Shown here piece by piece: positions 47,903 to 57,281 of a stretch of DNA of 64,000 nucleotides; the first letter of the stretch is position 1; each line of letters starts with the position of its first letter. The translations under genes and the position numbers were made by a program. Origin of the DNA: Caldibacillus debilis DSM 16016 (lineage in GTDB: Bacteria > Bacillota > Bacilli > Bacillales > Caldibacillaceae); the NCBI RefSeq assembly GCF_000383875.1, contig NZ_KB912880.1, forward strand, positions 176,642-240,641. Reading direction: 5' to 3'. Under the pieces are notes generated by a model that worked only from the letters and a program-made list of their open reading frames with translations, ran no database searches and had not been told where the DNA came from.

Positions 47903-48156
47903 AGGAAATGGACGAAGGGGATGCGCGGCGTCTTCGGCCGATGAACTTTTCGGGACGGAAAGGGTTGCAAAACCGGGCTTGAAGGACGCTGCCAAAGATC
48001 CGCCGGCGGCAAACATGGAAGGAAGAGAAAAAGCGCGGGGCGGATTTTGGGAAAAATTTCCTAATCATAAGTGAACGGAAAGGGCCGGTTTTCTTCCCGG
48101 CGTTGCTGTTGCCGGATTTTCCCGGCGGCGGGAGATATTTTCGGGAAGGAAAGCGG

Positions 48157-49074
48157 CTATTTTCCATGGATTTTTTCGATGAGGCCGGCAAAGGATCCGG
48201 TAAAGGGGAGGAAGAGGAGCGACACGGCGGCATTGAAGAGAACGGCCGCATGGGCCAGCTGCTGTTCCGGATCGGCCGCCAGTTTTTCCACCAAATGGGA
48301 AAAGGGCGCCAGGAACGGAAAGAAAAGGGCGGCGCCGAGAATATTCAGCCAAATGTGGGCGAAGGCCGCCAGTTTCGCTTCCTTTCCCCCGCCGATGCTG
48401 GCCAGGTAGGCATCGGCGCAAGTGCCGATGTTGGCGCCGAGCAATGCCGCGATGGCGGCGGAAACCGACAGAACCTTCGCCTCCATAAACCCCATTAAAA
48501 TGCCGGTCATCGCCGTGCTCGACTGGATGACCGCCGTAAGCAGGCAGCCGGCCAGGACGGCCAAGGATTCATGTTCGTTCACCGCGGAAAAAAGAGGGGC
48601 GGTCCATTTCATGGCGGATAGGGGTCCGGCGAACCGTTCGAACCCGAACAGGCTGAAAAAAACGGCCCCCAGCCCGAAAAGGAAGAAACCGGCGTTCCGG
48701 ACCGCTTCCCGCGGAATAAGGAAAAAGACCGTTCCCAGCAACATGAGCGGAAAAACCATTTGATCGGTGCTGAAGGCGAGGAATTCCACGGTGATGGTCG
48801 TCCCGATGTTCGCTCCGAGGATGATGCCCAGTGATCGGCGGAAAGATAACAGCTTTGCCGAAATGAACCCGACGGTGATGATCATGACCGCCGAGCTGCT
48901 CTGCAAAATGGCGGTGATCAGGATCCCGGAGAAAAATCCTTTGAGCGGTGTGCCCGCAAAACGGAGGAGCCATTTTTTCATTTTTTGCCCGGCGATGTGC
49001 ATCATCCCGTAGCGGATGAGCATCATCCCGCAGATAAACAAAAGAACCAGCAGGCCAAAAAGGAACGGAAGCAT
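48157..49074 (-). CDS. Na/Pi cotransporter family protein (YqeW-like)
   Basis: Membrane protein of the Na+/phosphate cotransporter II-like family (NptA/PhoU-less). The 305-residue product has about eight helices and the duplicated family motif with QSS: FSGILITAILQSSSAVMIITVGFI in the first repeat and GCLLTAVIQSSTAMTGILMGFM in the second, plus GANIGTTIT and GANIGTCADAYLAS. I start at ATG 49074, behind AGAGGTGAGG; the frame runs open to 49362 but that part is not membrane-like. In B. subtilis yqeW also follows yqeV; substrate unproven. Confidence 0.9.
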   Translation of the reverse strand: MLPFLFGLLVLLFICGMMLIRYGMMHIAGQKMKKWLLRFAGTPLKGFFSGILITAILQSSSAVMIITVGFISAKLLSFRRSLGIILGANIGTTITVEFLAFSTDQMVFPLMLLGTVFFLIPREAVRNAGFFLFGLGAVFFSLFGFERFAGPLSAMKWTAPLFSAVNEHESLAVLAGCLLTAVIQSSTAMTGILMGFMEAKVLSVSAAIAALLGANIGTCADAYLASIGGGKEAKLAAFAHIWLNILGAALFFPFLAPFSHLVEKLAADPEQQLAHAAVLFNAAVSLLFLPFTGSFAGLIEKIHGK

Positions 49075-49501
49075 GTCCTCACCTCTATTCCAATGTATGA
49101 ATTCCGCTAAAAAAGATGTATAAAAGTTTCCTTGGAAAAGCAAAATTTCCCTGGAAACGGGGGCCGGCGCGGGGGGCGGCCTATGCGGAAGACTCAAGAA
49201 AGATTTCGGAAAAGAATTTTGCTGCTTCTTTTTTCCTGCGGGGCCGCCGGAAACAGTTTCCGGGAAAATTCTTCCCGGTGAAAGCGGCGCGGTAATGAAA
49301 AGAAAATGGAAAAAAGCGCAATTTTGCGGAATGTTTTTGCAGGGAAAAGGAAGAACTTTCATATGGAGCAGGGCCTTATGGCTTGCCGCAATCTTCAGCG
49401 GCGCCGAAGGCGGTTTGAGAGGAAAAAGCGGGAATTGCCATTCGGGATGAAGTTTCTATGCGTGAACAGGAAAATATGCCTGCAAGAGGGAGTGGGGCGT
49501 C
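49075..49501 (+). other. Divergent region between the Na/Pi-type gene and tetR
   Basis: About 430 bases with no gene I can support. I see no palindrome resembling the operator found downstream at 50547-50571, so self-regulation of the tetR gene is not evident here. Confidence 0.45.
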
Positions 49502-50110
49502 TTGATTGCAAACCATGAAAGATACCGGGATATTCTGACCGCCGGACGCAAGGTGCTGGCGGAAAAGGGATTCGAGAATACGAAAGTATCCGACATCGTG
49601 GAAAGGGCGGGCGTCGCCAAAGGGACCTTTTACCTCTATTTCCCTTCCAAATTGGATCTGGTACTCGCCTTGGCGCAAGATATGCGGCAACAGATTCTCT
49701 CGGAAGCGAAGCTTGCTTCCGCCGGGAAAAAGAACTCGCGCGAGGCGCTTGCCGCGGCCATTTCGGCCGCTTTCCGCGCGATGTCGAATTTCCGTGACAT
49801 TTTTCCGGTCTTCAATGCGATCAGCGCATTCAGCACGGACCGTTGGGAGGCCGAAAAGGAGATCCGAATCCCGTATTACCTTTTTCTCCGCCAGCTGATC
49901 GAGGAAGGGCAGAAGAGCGGAGAATTCCGTTCCGACCTGAATCCCGCCGTAACTTCGCGGCTGATTGCGGGGATGGTGGAACACGCGGCCCACGAGTGTT
50001 TCGTGTATCATTCCCCCATTGCCGTGGAGGACTATCTTGATCATATCCGGAAGCTGATCGATGCTTTATTTGACCGGGACTCCGATGCCGGCGGCCAATC
50101 AGCCCTGTGA
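49502..50110 (+). CDS. TetR family transcriptional regulator
   Basis: 202-residue TetR-type repressor. N-terminal helix-turn-helix: ILTAGRKVLAEKGFENTKVSDIVERAGVAKGTFYLYFPSKLDLVLAL (residues about 10-57). The remainder is the helical ligand-binding domain, including RSDLNPAVTSRLIAGMVEHAAHECF. It starts at TTG 49502 behind GGGAGTGG. It precedes an MMPL exporter in the same direction, whose promoter overlaps a perfect TGACTGA-type palindrome. The arrangement suggests it represses the exporter until a hydrophobic ligand binds; the ligand is unknown. Confidence 0.92.
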   Translation: MIANHERYRDILTAGRKVLAEKGFENTKVSDIVERAGVAKGTFYLYFPSKLDLVLALAQDMRQQILSEAKLASAGKKNSREALAAAISAAFRAMSNFRDIFPVFNAISAFSTDRWEAEKEIRIPYYLFLRQLIEEGQKSGEFRSDLNPAVTSRLIAGMVEHAAHECFVYHSPIAVEDYLDHIRKLIDALFDRDSDAGGQSAL

Positions 50111-50515
50111 CAGCCGGGTTGAAACTATGCCATCGCCCTATTGAAAGGCGGCAAGGGTTTCGCGGGCCGGCCAGTTTCTGTTCCGGGTTTTACTTTTTAA
50201 GAGGAAAGAAAGCAATGTCTGGCGCGCGCGGGAAAAACGGAGCAGGGCGTGCCATCCGGATCTCCTGCCGCATCCAGAGGAGCGGCCCTCACCACATTCC
50301 CTTGGCACAGGACATGTCTGCTTTATGGTCGATGGCGGAAGGCGGCGTAAAGGCGTAAACGAGAAAGAGAATATCGGGACAGGCGGAGGGCGGCGTTTCA
50401 ATATGCGGAGCATCGCTTGGCTGCGGCATGCAACGACGTGGCTGCCGGACTTTTCCGCAGAAAAGTTCCGCGACGAAACGTTGTCACAGCCAGCCGCATT
50501 CTGAGATCGCAAGTA
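50111..50515 (+). other. Spacer between tetR and the exporter promoter
   Basis: About 400 bases without a supported gene. It ends in the exporter promoter and operator. No terminator with a clear T-run was seen after tetR, so readthrough into the exporter is possible. Confidence 0.45.
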
Positions 50516-50544
50516 TTGACGATCCTTTTCTTCAGGAGTAAAAT
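50516..50544 (+). promoter_or_regulatory. Sigma-A-type promoter of the MMPL exporter
   Basis: TTGACG (50516-50521) and TAAAAT (50539-50544) with a 17-bp spacer. The operator begins three bases after the -10. Confidence 0.85.
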
Positions 50545-50546
50545 GA

Positions 50547-50571
50547 AAAATGACTGACGGTCAGTCATTTT
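50547..50571. promoter_or_regulatory. Perfect palindromic TetR-type operator
   Basis: A 25-bp perfect palindrome: half-site AAAATGACTGAC, one central G, then its exact complement. TGACTGA(C)GGTCAGTCA is a classic TetR/QacR-family operator form. It covers the expected transcription start, so bound repressor would block initiation. Confidence 0.92.
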
Positions 50572-50699
50572 CCTGCGGTCTGCTCGTCCGCAGCCGGATG
50601 TTTGAAGACAAGGGGGATCCGGTTTATCGCCTTGCGCTTTCTTCACAGCCTTATGGCCCTGCAAGCCGTAACTGGCCTTTAGAAAGGGGGAGGATGGAG

Positions 50700-52967
50700 A
50701 TGTTGCGTATGTTGAGAAATTTATTAAAAAAGGATGTGCCCGCGGCAACCGCGGCGCGGATGGGTATGTTGCGCATGTTGGCCCATTGGGTCACCCGGTA
50801 TCCCCTGTTGGTCGTCGCCGGCTGGCTGATCCTGACAATCGCCCTTTTACCTTTTACATGGAACATGGGACAGCGGCTCACCGGCGAGCTGACTCCGCCA
50901 GCCCATTCCCAGGCCCTTGAGGTACAGCGCCTGATTTCCCGCAATATGCCGGATGCGGGCAAACAGCAACTGGTGCTGACCTTGCATTCCGAAGAACACG
51001 CCGTGGGAACACCGGAATTTGAAGCGGGATTGGACACGTTGTTGGAGAAAATCCGTGGCGTGCCGGGAGTGGACCGGATCATCACCCACCGCGACCTCGG
51101 CTTCGAACGTCTCGGACCTTCGGGTCAGGAATACTCCGCCATTCTGCTGAGCATGGACATTTCCAGTCTGGAGAAGGCCCAACAAGCGGTGGAGTCGATC
51201 CGCGAAACACTGAAGGAATGGAATTCCGCCTTCGAGGTCAATGTTACCGGACTTCCCGCCGTGGCCATTGATCTGTCCGAGGTTTCCGAAAGCGATGTGG
51301 GACGGGCGGAGCAAACGGCGCTTCCCGTCACAAGCATTCTGCTGGTGGCGGCATTTGGCGCCCTGCTCTCCGCCCTGATTCCGCCTCTCGTCGGTTGGAT
51401 TGCCGTCATCCTGGCACTGGGCGCGATCGCTCTCCTGTCCCGGGCATACCCCGTGCACTCGCTGGCTCAAACGGTGACCGTCATGTTGGGATTGGCGGCG
51501 GGTATCGACTACTGCCTCCTGATGGTGACCCGGTTTCGCGAGGAAATGGACAAGGGACAATCGCCGCGGGAAGCCGCCATGCGGAGCGTCACTACCGCCG
51601 GCAGAGCCATCGTGCTGAGCGGCATCATGGTTGCCGTCTCCCTGGTTGCTCTCCTCTTCCCGCCGCTGAATCTGGTCCGTTCCATCGGCATGGCGGGCAT
51701 TGTCGTCATCCTGTTTTCGGTCCTTGTCGCCGTCACGCTCGTTCCGGCCCTGCTGACCCTTCTCGGTGCGCGGATCAATTGGCCGAAAGCGATCTATCGC
51801 TGGTTCGCCCCGTCCATCAAGGGAAAAGGCTGGGAACGTCTGGCTGGCTGCATCGCCGCCAGACCGGGCCGCTGGGCAGCCGTGGCCACGTTGTTCCTTT
51901 TGGCGCTGGGGCTTCCGCTGGGCCGGATTGAAATCTACAACGAGGGCGTGCAAAATCTGTCCCCTTCCGTCGAGTCACGGAAAGGGGTGGAAGCGCTCAA
52001 ACATCTGGACTTGGATGGCATGCTGGATCGGGTTGATGTCCTCGTGGACCTGGGAGAGGGGAACACGTTCTATGGCACACCGGCGGTGGAACAGGCCGCA
52101 CGCCTGACGAAGGAACTGGAGTCGGCGATCGGGAAAGGCATCGTCCTTGGACCTGCCCCGTCCAAGATTCCGGAGGATGCGCTCCGGAAGCTTTATGCGT
52201 CTCCTCCGGTTGAAAACGCCTTCCCAATTCCCGAGGCTGCTCGCTATATCAGCGAGTCGGGCCGGTTCCTGCTCTTCCGGGTCATGCCGGAAGATGCGCT
52301 TGGGGCGCAGACACGGGATTCGTTCGTCCGCCAGGTCCGCGACCTGGCCAGGCAAAGTTTCGCGAAAGCCTCCGTTTTCCTGGGAGGAGATCCGGTAGCG
52401 TTCCAAGACTTTGATCGCGCGCTTTACCGGAATTTCCCCGTAGCGGTCGCCTTGGTGCTACTCCTTACCTTTCTGTTTCTGTTTGCGGTCTTTCGTTCCC
52501 CATATGTGGCGATGGTCGCGGTCGCGGGAAATTTATTCGTTCTTGCGGCGAGCATGGGGGCGCTTGTTGCCGTCTTCCAATGGGAATTGGGACATGCGGC
52601 GGTGCATCCCATGGTTCCGGTAATTGTCTTCGCGATCACCTTCGGGCTTTCCATGGATTACCAGGTGTTCCTGCTCAGCCGGGTCTGGGAGTTCCATCTG
52701 GAAGGTAAACCGCTCCGCGATGCCATCGTAAACGGCGTGAGCTGCACGGCGCGGATCATTACTTTCGCGGCGCTGATCATGGGAGTGGTGTTTGCCACCT
52801 TTATGATCAGCGATGTCATGACGGTGAAGATGCTCGGATTCGGCCTGGCCGCGGCGGTGCTCTTGGATGCGACGATTGCCCGGCTGATTCTCATGCCGGC
52901 CCTGCTCGCCTTGGGACAAAGGTTCATCCGTCGCAAAGGTGAACCTTCCGCCTTTCTGCATCAGTGA
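50700..52967 (+). CDS. MMPL family (RND superfamily) exporter
   Basis: 755-residue MMPL-type membrane transporter, B. subtilis YdfJ-like. There is one helix near residues 25-47 (YPLLVVAGWLILTIALLPF), an extracytoplasmic loop to about 190, and a first six-helix bundle (SILLVAAFGALLSALIPPLVGWIAVILALGAIAL, AAGIDYCLLMVTRFREEMDKG, IVLSGIMVAVSLVALLF). A second loop follows (about 430-575), then a repeat bundle with FAITFGLSMDYQVFLLSRVWEFHLEG. The paired GIDY / SMDY motifs are the proton-relay Asp-Tyr pairs. I start at ATG 50700, 6 bases after GGGGGAGG; the frame is open from 50550 inside the operator, which cannot be the start. Substrate unknown, probably amphipathic drugs or lipids. Confidence 0.92.
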   Translation: MLRMLRNLLKKDVPAATAARMGMLRMLAHWVTRYPLLVVAGWLILTIALLPFTWNMGQRLTGELTPPAHSQALEVQRLISRNMPDAGKQQLVLTLHSEEHAVGTPEFEAGLDTLLEKIRGVPGVDRIITHRDLGFERLGPSGQEYSAILLSMDISSLEKAQQAVESIRETLKEWNSAFEVNVTGLPAVAIDLSEVSESDVGRAEQTALPVTSILLVAAFGALLSALIPPLVGWIAVILALGAIALLSRAYPVHSLAQTVTVMLGLAAGIDYCLLMVTRFREEMDKGQSPREAAMRSVTTAGRAIVLSGIMVAVSLVALLFPPLNLVRSIGMAGIVVILFSVLVAVTLVPALLTLLGARINWPKAIYRWFAPSIKGKGWERLAGCIAARPGRWAAVATLFLLALGLPLGRIEIYNEGVQNLSPSVESRKGVEALKHLDLDGMLDRVDVLVDLGEGNTFYGTPAVEQAARLTKELESAIGKGIVLGPAPSKIPEDALRKLYASPPVENAFPIPEAARYISESGRFLLFRVMPEDALGAQTRDSFVRQVRDLARQSFAKASVFLGGDPVAFQDFDRALYRNFPVAVALVLLLTFLFLFAVFRSPYVAMVAVAGNLFVLAASMGALVAVFQWELGHAAVHPMVPVIVFAITFGLSMDYQVFLLSRVWEFHLEGKPLRDAIVNGVSCTARIITFAALIMGVVFATFMISDVMTVKMLGFGLAAAVLLDATIARLILMPALLALGQRFIRRKGEPSAFLHQ

Positions 52968-53094
52968 ACGGGTCCCGTGTGGAACGAATCCGGATCTCCT
53001 TCGTTTTCGATGTGCTTTTAAAAGGGTGATCCCAATGCTTGGAACGGGATCTGCCTGCCTATGACCGGCCTTCAGATCAGGGCCGCCGGAAAAG

Positions 53095-53144
53095 GCTGTT
53101 CCAAAAGTGTCCGCATCGCGTTCGCTTTTGGGACAGTTTTTTTG
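53095..53144 (+). terminator. Rho-independent terminator after the MMPL exporter
   Basis: Long stem with arms GCTGTTCCAAAAG / CTTTTGGGACAG (one mismatch) and a 17-19-base loop, followed by seven T. Confidence 0.85.
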
Positions 53145-53198
53145 GCAAAAGAAGAAGAAAATCATTCCTTTGTATTATCACAATCAAAAAGGACGGTT

Positions 53199-53278
53199 TT
53201 CTTGGACGTATATGGTGATAAACGAAATCTTTCGGCATTTCATGCGGGCTGCATTCTTGGACATATACGTCGATAAAC
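53199..53278. repeat. Pair of 25-bp imperfect direct repeats
   Basis: Copies at 53199-53223 and 53254-53278, exactly 55 bases apart and 21/25 identical. Both begin TTCTTGGAC and end GATAAAC, with four differences between. Role unknown. Confidence 0.6.
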
Positions 53279-53574
53279 TCCGGGATTCGGATCGGTTTGG
53301 CAGGCGATAAGCGGATAAAGCGGAAGCATGGATGCAGGATGATTAACAAAACCGTTCCTATAGCGGCACGCTCGGTCCTTTGGATGATCGGCCGTTGTCA
53401 CACAGGGTTTATAAAGGTTTTCCAATCGGCGATTCCTGTCCGTCCGGCGGAAAGACCGTTGTCGGCTGATCGGCCGGATCGAAAACCCGATGCGTTTTCA
53501 CAACGGAACGGGAAAAAACCCCCCTTTGCCGTACAAATTCCTTTTTCCGATGGCGGCCGAAAGCCGCAAATCTG

Positions 53575-53603
53575 TTGACCGCTTTTCCGCTTTGTTGTAT
53601 AAT
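53575..53603 (+). promoter_or_regulatory. Sigma-A-type promoter of rpsU-yqeY
   Basis: TTGACC (53575-53580) and perfect TATAAT (53598-53603) with 17-bp spacing, about 55 bases before rpsU. Confidence 0.88.
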
Positions 53604-53658
53604 TCTATAGGTATATGTTTTTATGTGTAACGGTTTTTGTTTGGAGGGAGGGATAAAA

Positions 53659-53832
53659 GTGACAAAAACAGTCGTCCGCAAAAACGAATCGCTTGACGAT
53701 GCGCTGCGCCGCTTCAAACGCCAGTTGTCAAAAGTCGGCACCTTGCAGGAGCTGAGAAGGCGCGAGTATTACGAAAAGCCAAGCGTAAGAAGAAAGAAGA
53801 AATCGGAAGCGGCAAGGAAAAGGAAACGGTAA
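53659..53832 (+). CDS. rpsU: 30S ribosomal protein S21
   Basis: Small basic 30S protein near the anti-SD end of 16S rRNA. The 57-residue product reads [20 protein letters not shown], then [32 protein letters not shown]. The start is GTG 53659 behind GGAGGGATAAAA; the frame extends upstream to 53623 but is not conserved. yqeY follows after 14 bases, as in B. subtilis. Confidence 0.98.
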   Translation: MTKTVVRKNESLDDALRRFKRQLSKVGTLQELRRREYYEKPSVRRKKKSEAARKRKR

Positions 53833-53846
53833 AAGAGGGTGTCAGG

Positions 53847-54293
53847 ATGAGTCTTCTCGAAAGGCTTAACGAAGATATGAAATCGGCAATGAAGAACAAG
53901 GAAAAGGAAAGATTGTCCGTCATCCGGATGATTAAATCTTCATTGCAAAACGAAGCGATCAAGCTTGGCAAAAGCCAGTTGTCGGAAGATGAGGAAATGA
54001 CTGTTTTGTCACGGGAAGTCAAACAAAGAAAGGAATCCCTCCAAGAGTTTAAAAAAGCGGGAAGACAGGATCTCGTGGAAAAGACGGAAAAGGAACTCGC
54101 AGTTGTTTCCCAATATTTGCCGCAACAGCTTTCGGAAGATGAACTGCGCCAGATCATCCGACAAACCATTTCCGAAGTTCAGGCGACGTCGAGAAAGGAT
54201 ATGGGAAAAGTCATGGCCGCCGTCATGCCGAAAGTGAAAGGAAGGGCTGACGGATCCTTGGTCAATCAAATCGTGCAAAAAGAGTTGTCATAA
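53847..54293 (+). CDS. yqeY: GatB/YqeY domain protein
   Basis: 148-residue protein homologous to the C-terminal domain of GatB, the tRNA-binding part of the amidotransferase; likely tRNA-related. It has [72 protein letters not shown], and the tail [31 protein letters not shown]. Second gene of the rpsU unit. Confidence 0.95.
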   Translation: MSLLERLNEDMKSAMKNKEKERLSVIRMIKSSLQNEAIKLGKSQLSEDEEMTVLSREVKQRKESLQEFKKAGRQDLVEKTEKELAVVSQYLPQQLSEDELRQIIRQTISEVQATSRKDMGKVMAAVMPKVKGRADGSLVNQIVQKELS

Positions 54294-54303
54294 CTCTTTC
54301 GGA

Positions 54304-54345
54304 TAAAAATGGGCTGGTTTTCGATCAGCCCATTTTCATTTATAA
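54304..54345 (+). terminator. Rho-independent terminator after yqeY
   Basis: AAAATGGGCTG / CAGCCCATTTT stem with an eight-base loop, then CATTT. It separates rpsU-yqeY from the sigma-W-type unit. Confidence 0.8.
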
Positions 54346-54361
54346 TGAAAACAAGCAAAAA

Positions 54362-54387
54362 TGAAACTTTTTCCGGAAATCGGCGTA
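54362..54387 (+). promoter_or_regulatory. Sigma-W-type promoter of yqeZ-floA-yqfB
   Basis: TGAAAC (54362-54367), exactly 16 bp, then CGTA (54384-54387). This matches the sigma-W (ECF) consensus and the known sigma-W control of yqeZ-yqfA-yqfB in B. subtilis. Confidence 0.9.
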
Positions 54388-54421
54388 AATACAGTCAGGA
54401 AGCCCGGAAAGGAGGGGAAAG

Positions 54422-55750
54422 GTGAGAAGGTTTTTATCCGTTCTTTTTTTTGTCCTGATTTTTATTCAACCGTTGCCGGCTTCCGGGGATCAGGACACGG
54501 TTTACGTCATCCCTCTTAAAAACGAAGTGGAAAAGGGCTTGTACGCCTTCATCAACCGGGCGGTCCATGAAGCCGAGGCGGAAGGCGCAAAGGCGATCAT
54601 CCTGGACATCGATACGCCCGGGGGCTTCGTCGACGCCGCCGACGATATTGCCCAAGTCATTACGGAAACGAAGATAAAAACCGTCGCCTTTGTGAACAAG
54701 GATGCCCTGTCCGCAGGCGCCTACATCGCATTGAACGCCGACGAAATTTACATGACCCCCAATGCCAGCATGGGGGCGGCGGCGGTGATCAACCAGGACG
54801 GAACGGCCGCCGACCAAAAGGCCCAATCGGCCTGGCTGGCAAAAATGAAAAGCGCGGCGGAAAACGGAAACCGCGATCCCCTCTATGCGATGGCCATGGT
54901 GGATGATTCCATCGATTTGCCCGAATATGATGCGCCGAAGGGGAAATTGCTAACATTGACGGCGAAAAATGCCGAAGAAGTCGGCTATGCGGAAGGGATT
55001 GTCCAAAACCTTGAAGAACTGCTGGCGAAACTCGGGCTGGAAGATGCGAATGTCAAACATGTCAAAGAGAGCTTTGCCGACCGTCTGGCGAGATTTATCA
55101 CCCACCCGGTGATCGTCCCGATCCTGCTTTCCCTCGGGAGTCTGGGACTGATTGTGGAATTGTATACCCCGGGATTCGGACTTGCCGGCATCACCGGCCT
55201 CGTTTCCCTGCTGTTGTTCTTCTACGGCCATTATATTTCCGGGTTGGCCGGTTTGGAATCGCTGCTCCTGTTCCTCTTGGGCGTCATCCTGGTGATCGCG
55301 GAATTGTTCATCCCCGGGGGAATCGCCGGTTTTTCGGGCCTCGGTTTGATCATCGTTTCCATCCTGATCGCCGGGGAAAACGTCTGGCATATGGCGATCA
55401 GCCTGTTCATTGCCATAACGGCGGGAATATTGACGATGGTGATCATGATGAAATTTTTCGGGAAGAAAATCACGTGGTTGAACAAATTGGTGTTGCGGGA
55501 CGCGACGACAACCGAAAAGGGCTATGTCTCAAATCCGTCGAGAACGGATCTTTTGGGGAAGACCGGCTATGCCCTGACGCCCCTCAGGCCGGCCGGGACG
55601 GTGGCGATCGGAAATGAAAGGATCGATGCCGTGACGGAAGGCGGTTTTATCCCGGAAAACGCCGCGGTGAAAGTCATTGAAGTGGAAGGCGTCCGGGTTG
55701 TCGTCCGCGAAATGAAAAAGGATCAAACGGATAAGGAGGTTACCGGATGA
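54422..55750 (+). CDS. yqeZ: NfeD-like membrane serine protease (YqeZ)
   Basis: NfeD/ClpP-class membrane protease, partner of flotillins. The 442-residue protein has a signal-like N-terminus ([19 protein letters not shown]) and a ClpP-like domain ([22 protein letters not shown]; catalytic Ser in [20 protein letters not shown]). Four or five membrane helices follow (about 225-345), then a C-terminal NfeD OB domain ([34 protein letters not shown]). It starts with GTG 54422 behind AAGGAGGGGAAAG. Its stop overlaps the floA start by four bases. Membrane-stress role follows from the sigma-W-type promoter. Confidence 0.93.
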   Translation: MRRFLSVLFFVLIFIQPLPASGDQDTVYVIPLKNEVEKGLYAFINRAVHEAEAEGAKAIILDIDTPGGFVDAADDIAQVITETKIKTVAFVNKDALSAGAYIALNADEIYMTPNASMGAAAVINQDGTAADQKAQSAWLAKMKSAAENGNRDPLYAMAMVDDSIDLPEYDAPKGKLLTLTAKNAEEVGYAEGIVQNLEELLAKLGLEDANVKHVKESFADRLARFITHPVIVPILLSLGSLGLIVELYTPGFGLAGITGLVSLLLFFYGHYISGLAGLESLLLFLLGVILVIAELFIPGGIAGFSGLGLIIVSILIAGENVWHMAISLFIAITAGILTMVIMMKFFGKKITWLNKLVLRDATTTEKGYVSNPSRTDLLGKTGYALTPLRPAGTVAIGNERIDAVTEGGFIPENAAVKVIEVEGVRVVVREMKKDQTDKEVTG

Positions 55751-56745
55751 TTTTTGGGATCGATATCTTTTTGCTCGTCATCATTGCCGCTGTTATCATT
55801 CTGTTTGCCGTTCTGATGTCCTTTGTCCCGGTCATGCTCTGGATCTCCGCCTTGGCCGCCGGCGTGCGCATCAGCATCATCACCTTGATCGGGATGCGGC
55901 TCCGGAGGGTCATTCCGGGAAGGATCATCAATCCGCTGATCAAAGCCCATAAGGCCGGGCTGAATGTCACGATTAACCAGCTGGAAAGCCATTATTTGGC
56001 CGGCGGGAACGTGGACCGGGTGGTCAATGCCCTGATCGCGGCCCAGCGGGCCAATATCTCCCTGACCTTCGAACGCTGCGCCGCCATCGATTTGGCGGGA
56101 AGGGACGTTCTGGAAGCGGTCCAGATGAGCGTCAATCCGAAGGTCATTGAAACGCCCTTTATCGCCGGGGTGGCGATGGACGGAATCGAAGTGAAGGCGA
56201 AGGCCAGGATCACCGTCCGCGCCAACATCGACCGGCTGGTGGGCGGAGCCGGCGAAGAGACGGTGATTGCCCGCGTGGGCGAAGGGATCGTCAGCACGAT
56301 CGGTTCGTCGGAGGACCATAAGAAGGTGTTGGAAAATCCCGATCTGATTTCCCAAACGGTGCTCCGGAAAGGCCTGGATGCCGGAACGGCTTTCGAGATT
56401 TTGTCCATCGACATCGCCGATGTGGATATCGGGAAAAACATCGGGGCGATGCTGCAAACGGACCAGGCGGAAGCCGACAAGAAGATCGCCCAGGCGAAAG
56501 CGGAAGAACGGCGCGCCATGGCCGTTGCCCGGGAGCAGGAAATGCGGGCGAAGGTGCAGGAAATGCGGGCGAAAGTCGTCGAAGCCGAAGCGCAGGTGCC
56601 GCTGGCTACCGCCGATGCCCTCCGCTCGGGCAATATCGGCGTATTGGATTATTATAACCTGAAGAATATCGTCGCCGACACGGCCATGCGGGAATCCATC
56701 AGCCGTACCGCCGATCAGGCGAAAAAAGACGATGAAAGCCGATAA
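55747..56745 (+). CDS. floA: Flotillin-like protein FloA (YqfA)
   Basis: Scaffold of bacterial membrane microdomains, affecting fluidity and signalling. The 332-residue protein has a hairpin-like membrane insertion at the N-terminus (about 5-50), then the SPFH-type domain ([57 protein letters not shown]). A coiled-coil region rich in EA repeats follows ([39 protein letters not shown]). AGGAGG lies before the ATG. Co-transcribed with yqeZ. Confidence 0.96.
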   Translation: MIFGIDIFLLVIIAAVIILFAVLMSFVPVMLWISALAAGVRISIITLIGMRLRRVIPGRIINPLIKAHKAGLNVTINQLESHYLAGGNVDRVVNALIAAQRANISLTFERCAAIDLAGRDVLEAVQMSVNPKVIETPFIAGVAMDGIEVKAKARITVRANIDRLVGGAGEETVIARVGEGIVSTIGSSEDHKKVLENPDLISQTVLRKGLDAGTAFEILSIDIADVDIGKNIGAMLQTDQAEADKKIAQAKAEERRAMAVAREQEMRAKVQEMRAKVVEAEAQVPLATADALRSGNIGVLDYYNLKNIVADTAMRESISRTADQAKKDDESR

Positions 56746-56768
56746 CCGAAAAAAGGGAGGCCGTTCCC

Positions 56769-57173
56769 GTGTTCGACCAATTTTTTGACACCGTCCTTCC
56801 CTTTCTGGTCATGCTCGGTTTTATCACATCCTTCATTTCCGGCATGAGGGACGAGAAAAAGAAAAAAGGGAAAAGGCCGCAGCATCCCGCCCGGGAAATT
56901 CCTCCGAACCCGGCGCCCGGTGCGCCGGGAAAGGCGCATAAGATCGAAATTTTTGAAGAGGAGGAAAACGTTTCGTCCCCGGTTGGGGATGAGATGACCG
57001 GCGGCCATGCCGGGGAAGAGAAGGTCCTTGCTCCGGGCGCCGCGGCGGACGCATCTCCCCCGGTCCCTTCTCCGATCCCCCGCGTTACGAAGAAGGAGAT
57101 TGTCCAAGGGGTGATCTGGCAGGAGATATTGGGGCGCCCGCGGGCGAAAAACCCGATCCGGTTCCGGATGTAA
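56769..57173 (+). CDS. YqfB-like hypothetical membrane-associated protein
   Basis: 134-residue protein of unknown function at the place of B. subtilis yqfB. N-terminal helix (FDQFFDTVLPFLVMLGFITSFISGM), basic DEKKKKGKR stretch, then a Pro/Glu/Ala-rich, probably disordered middle (about 35-105). A short conserved-looking end follows: VTKKEIVQGVIWQEILGRPRAK. It starts at GTG 56769 behind AAAGGGAGG. Last gene of the sigma-W-type unit; link to flotillin function is inference. Confidence 0.7.
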   Translation: MFDQFFDTVLPFLVMLGFITSFISGMRDEKKKKGKRPQHPAREIPPNPAPGAPGKAHKIEIFEEEENVSSPVGDEMTGGHAGEEKVLAPGAAADASPPVPSPIPRVTKKEIVQGVIWQEILGRPRAKNPIRFRM

Positions 57174-57229
57174 TCCCTCTTTTCGCCCGCCGGGTTTTCC
57201 GGGCAAAGGCGGGAAAAATCCGCCGGTTT

Positions 57230-57260
57230 GTGCTAATCCCCCCCTTTCGCTCATACATAT
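57230..57260 (+). promoter_or_regulatory. Sigma-E-type promoter of yqfC-yqfD
   Basis: CATACATAT at 57252-57260 resembles the sigma-E -10, with GTGCTAAT (57230-57237) 14 bp upstream as a partial -35. The position 22 bases before yqfC and the mother-cell role of yqfC-yqfD fit. Confidence 0.6.
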
Positions 57261-57281
57261 GAGTTGAAAGGGGGGTTTTTT

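Larger units (their letters stand above)
52968..53574 (+). other. Intergenic stretch after the exporter with terminator and direct repeats
   Basis: About 600 bases without a supported gene. It contains the terminator at 53095-53144 and two 25-bp imperfect direct repeats (53199-53223 and 53254-53278). The frames here are short and unlike known proteins. Confidence 0.5.

Noticed and set aside
50550-50699. MMPL exporter starting at ATG 50550
   Set aside because: That ATG lies inside the operator at the expected transcription start, has no ribosome site and adds non-membrane residues. ATG 50700 has a strong site.
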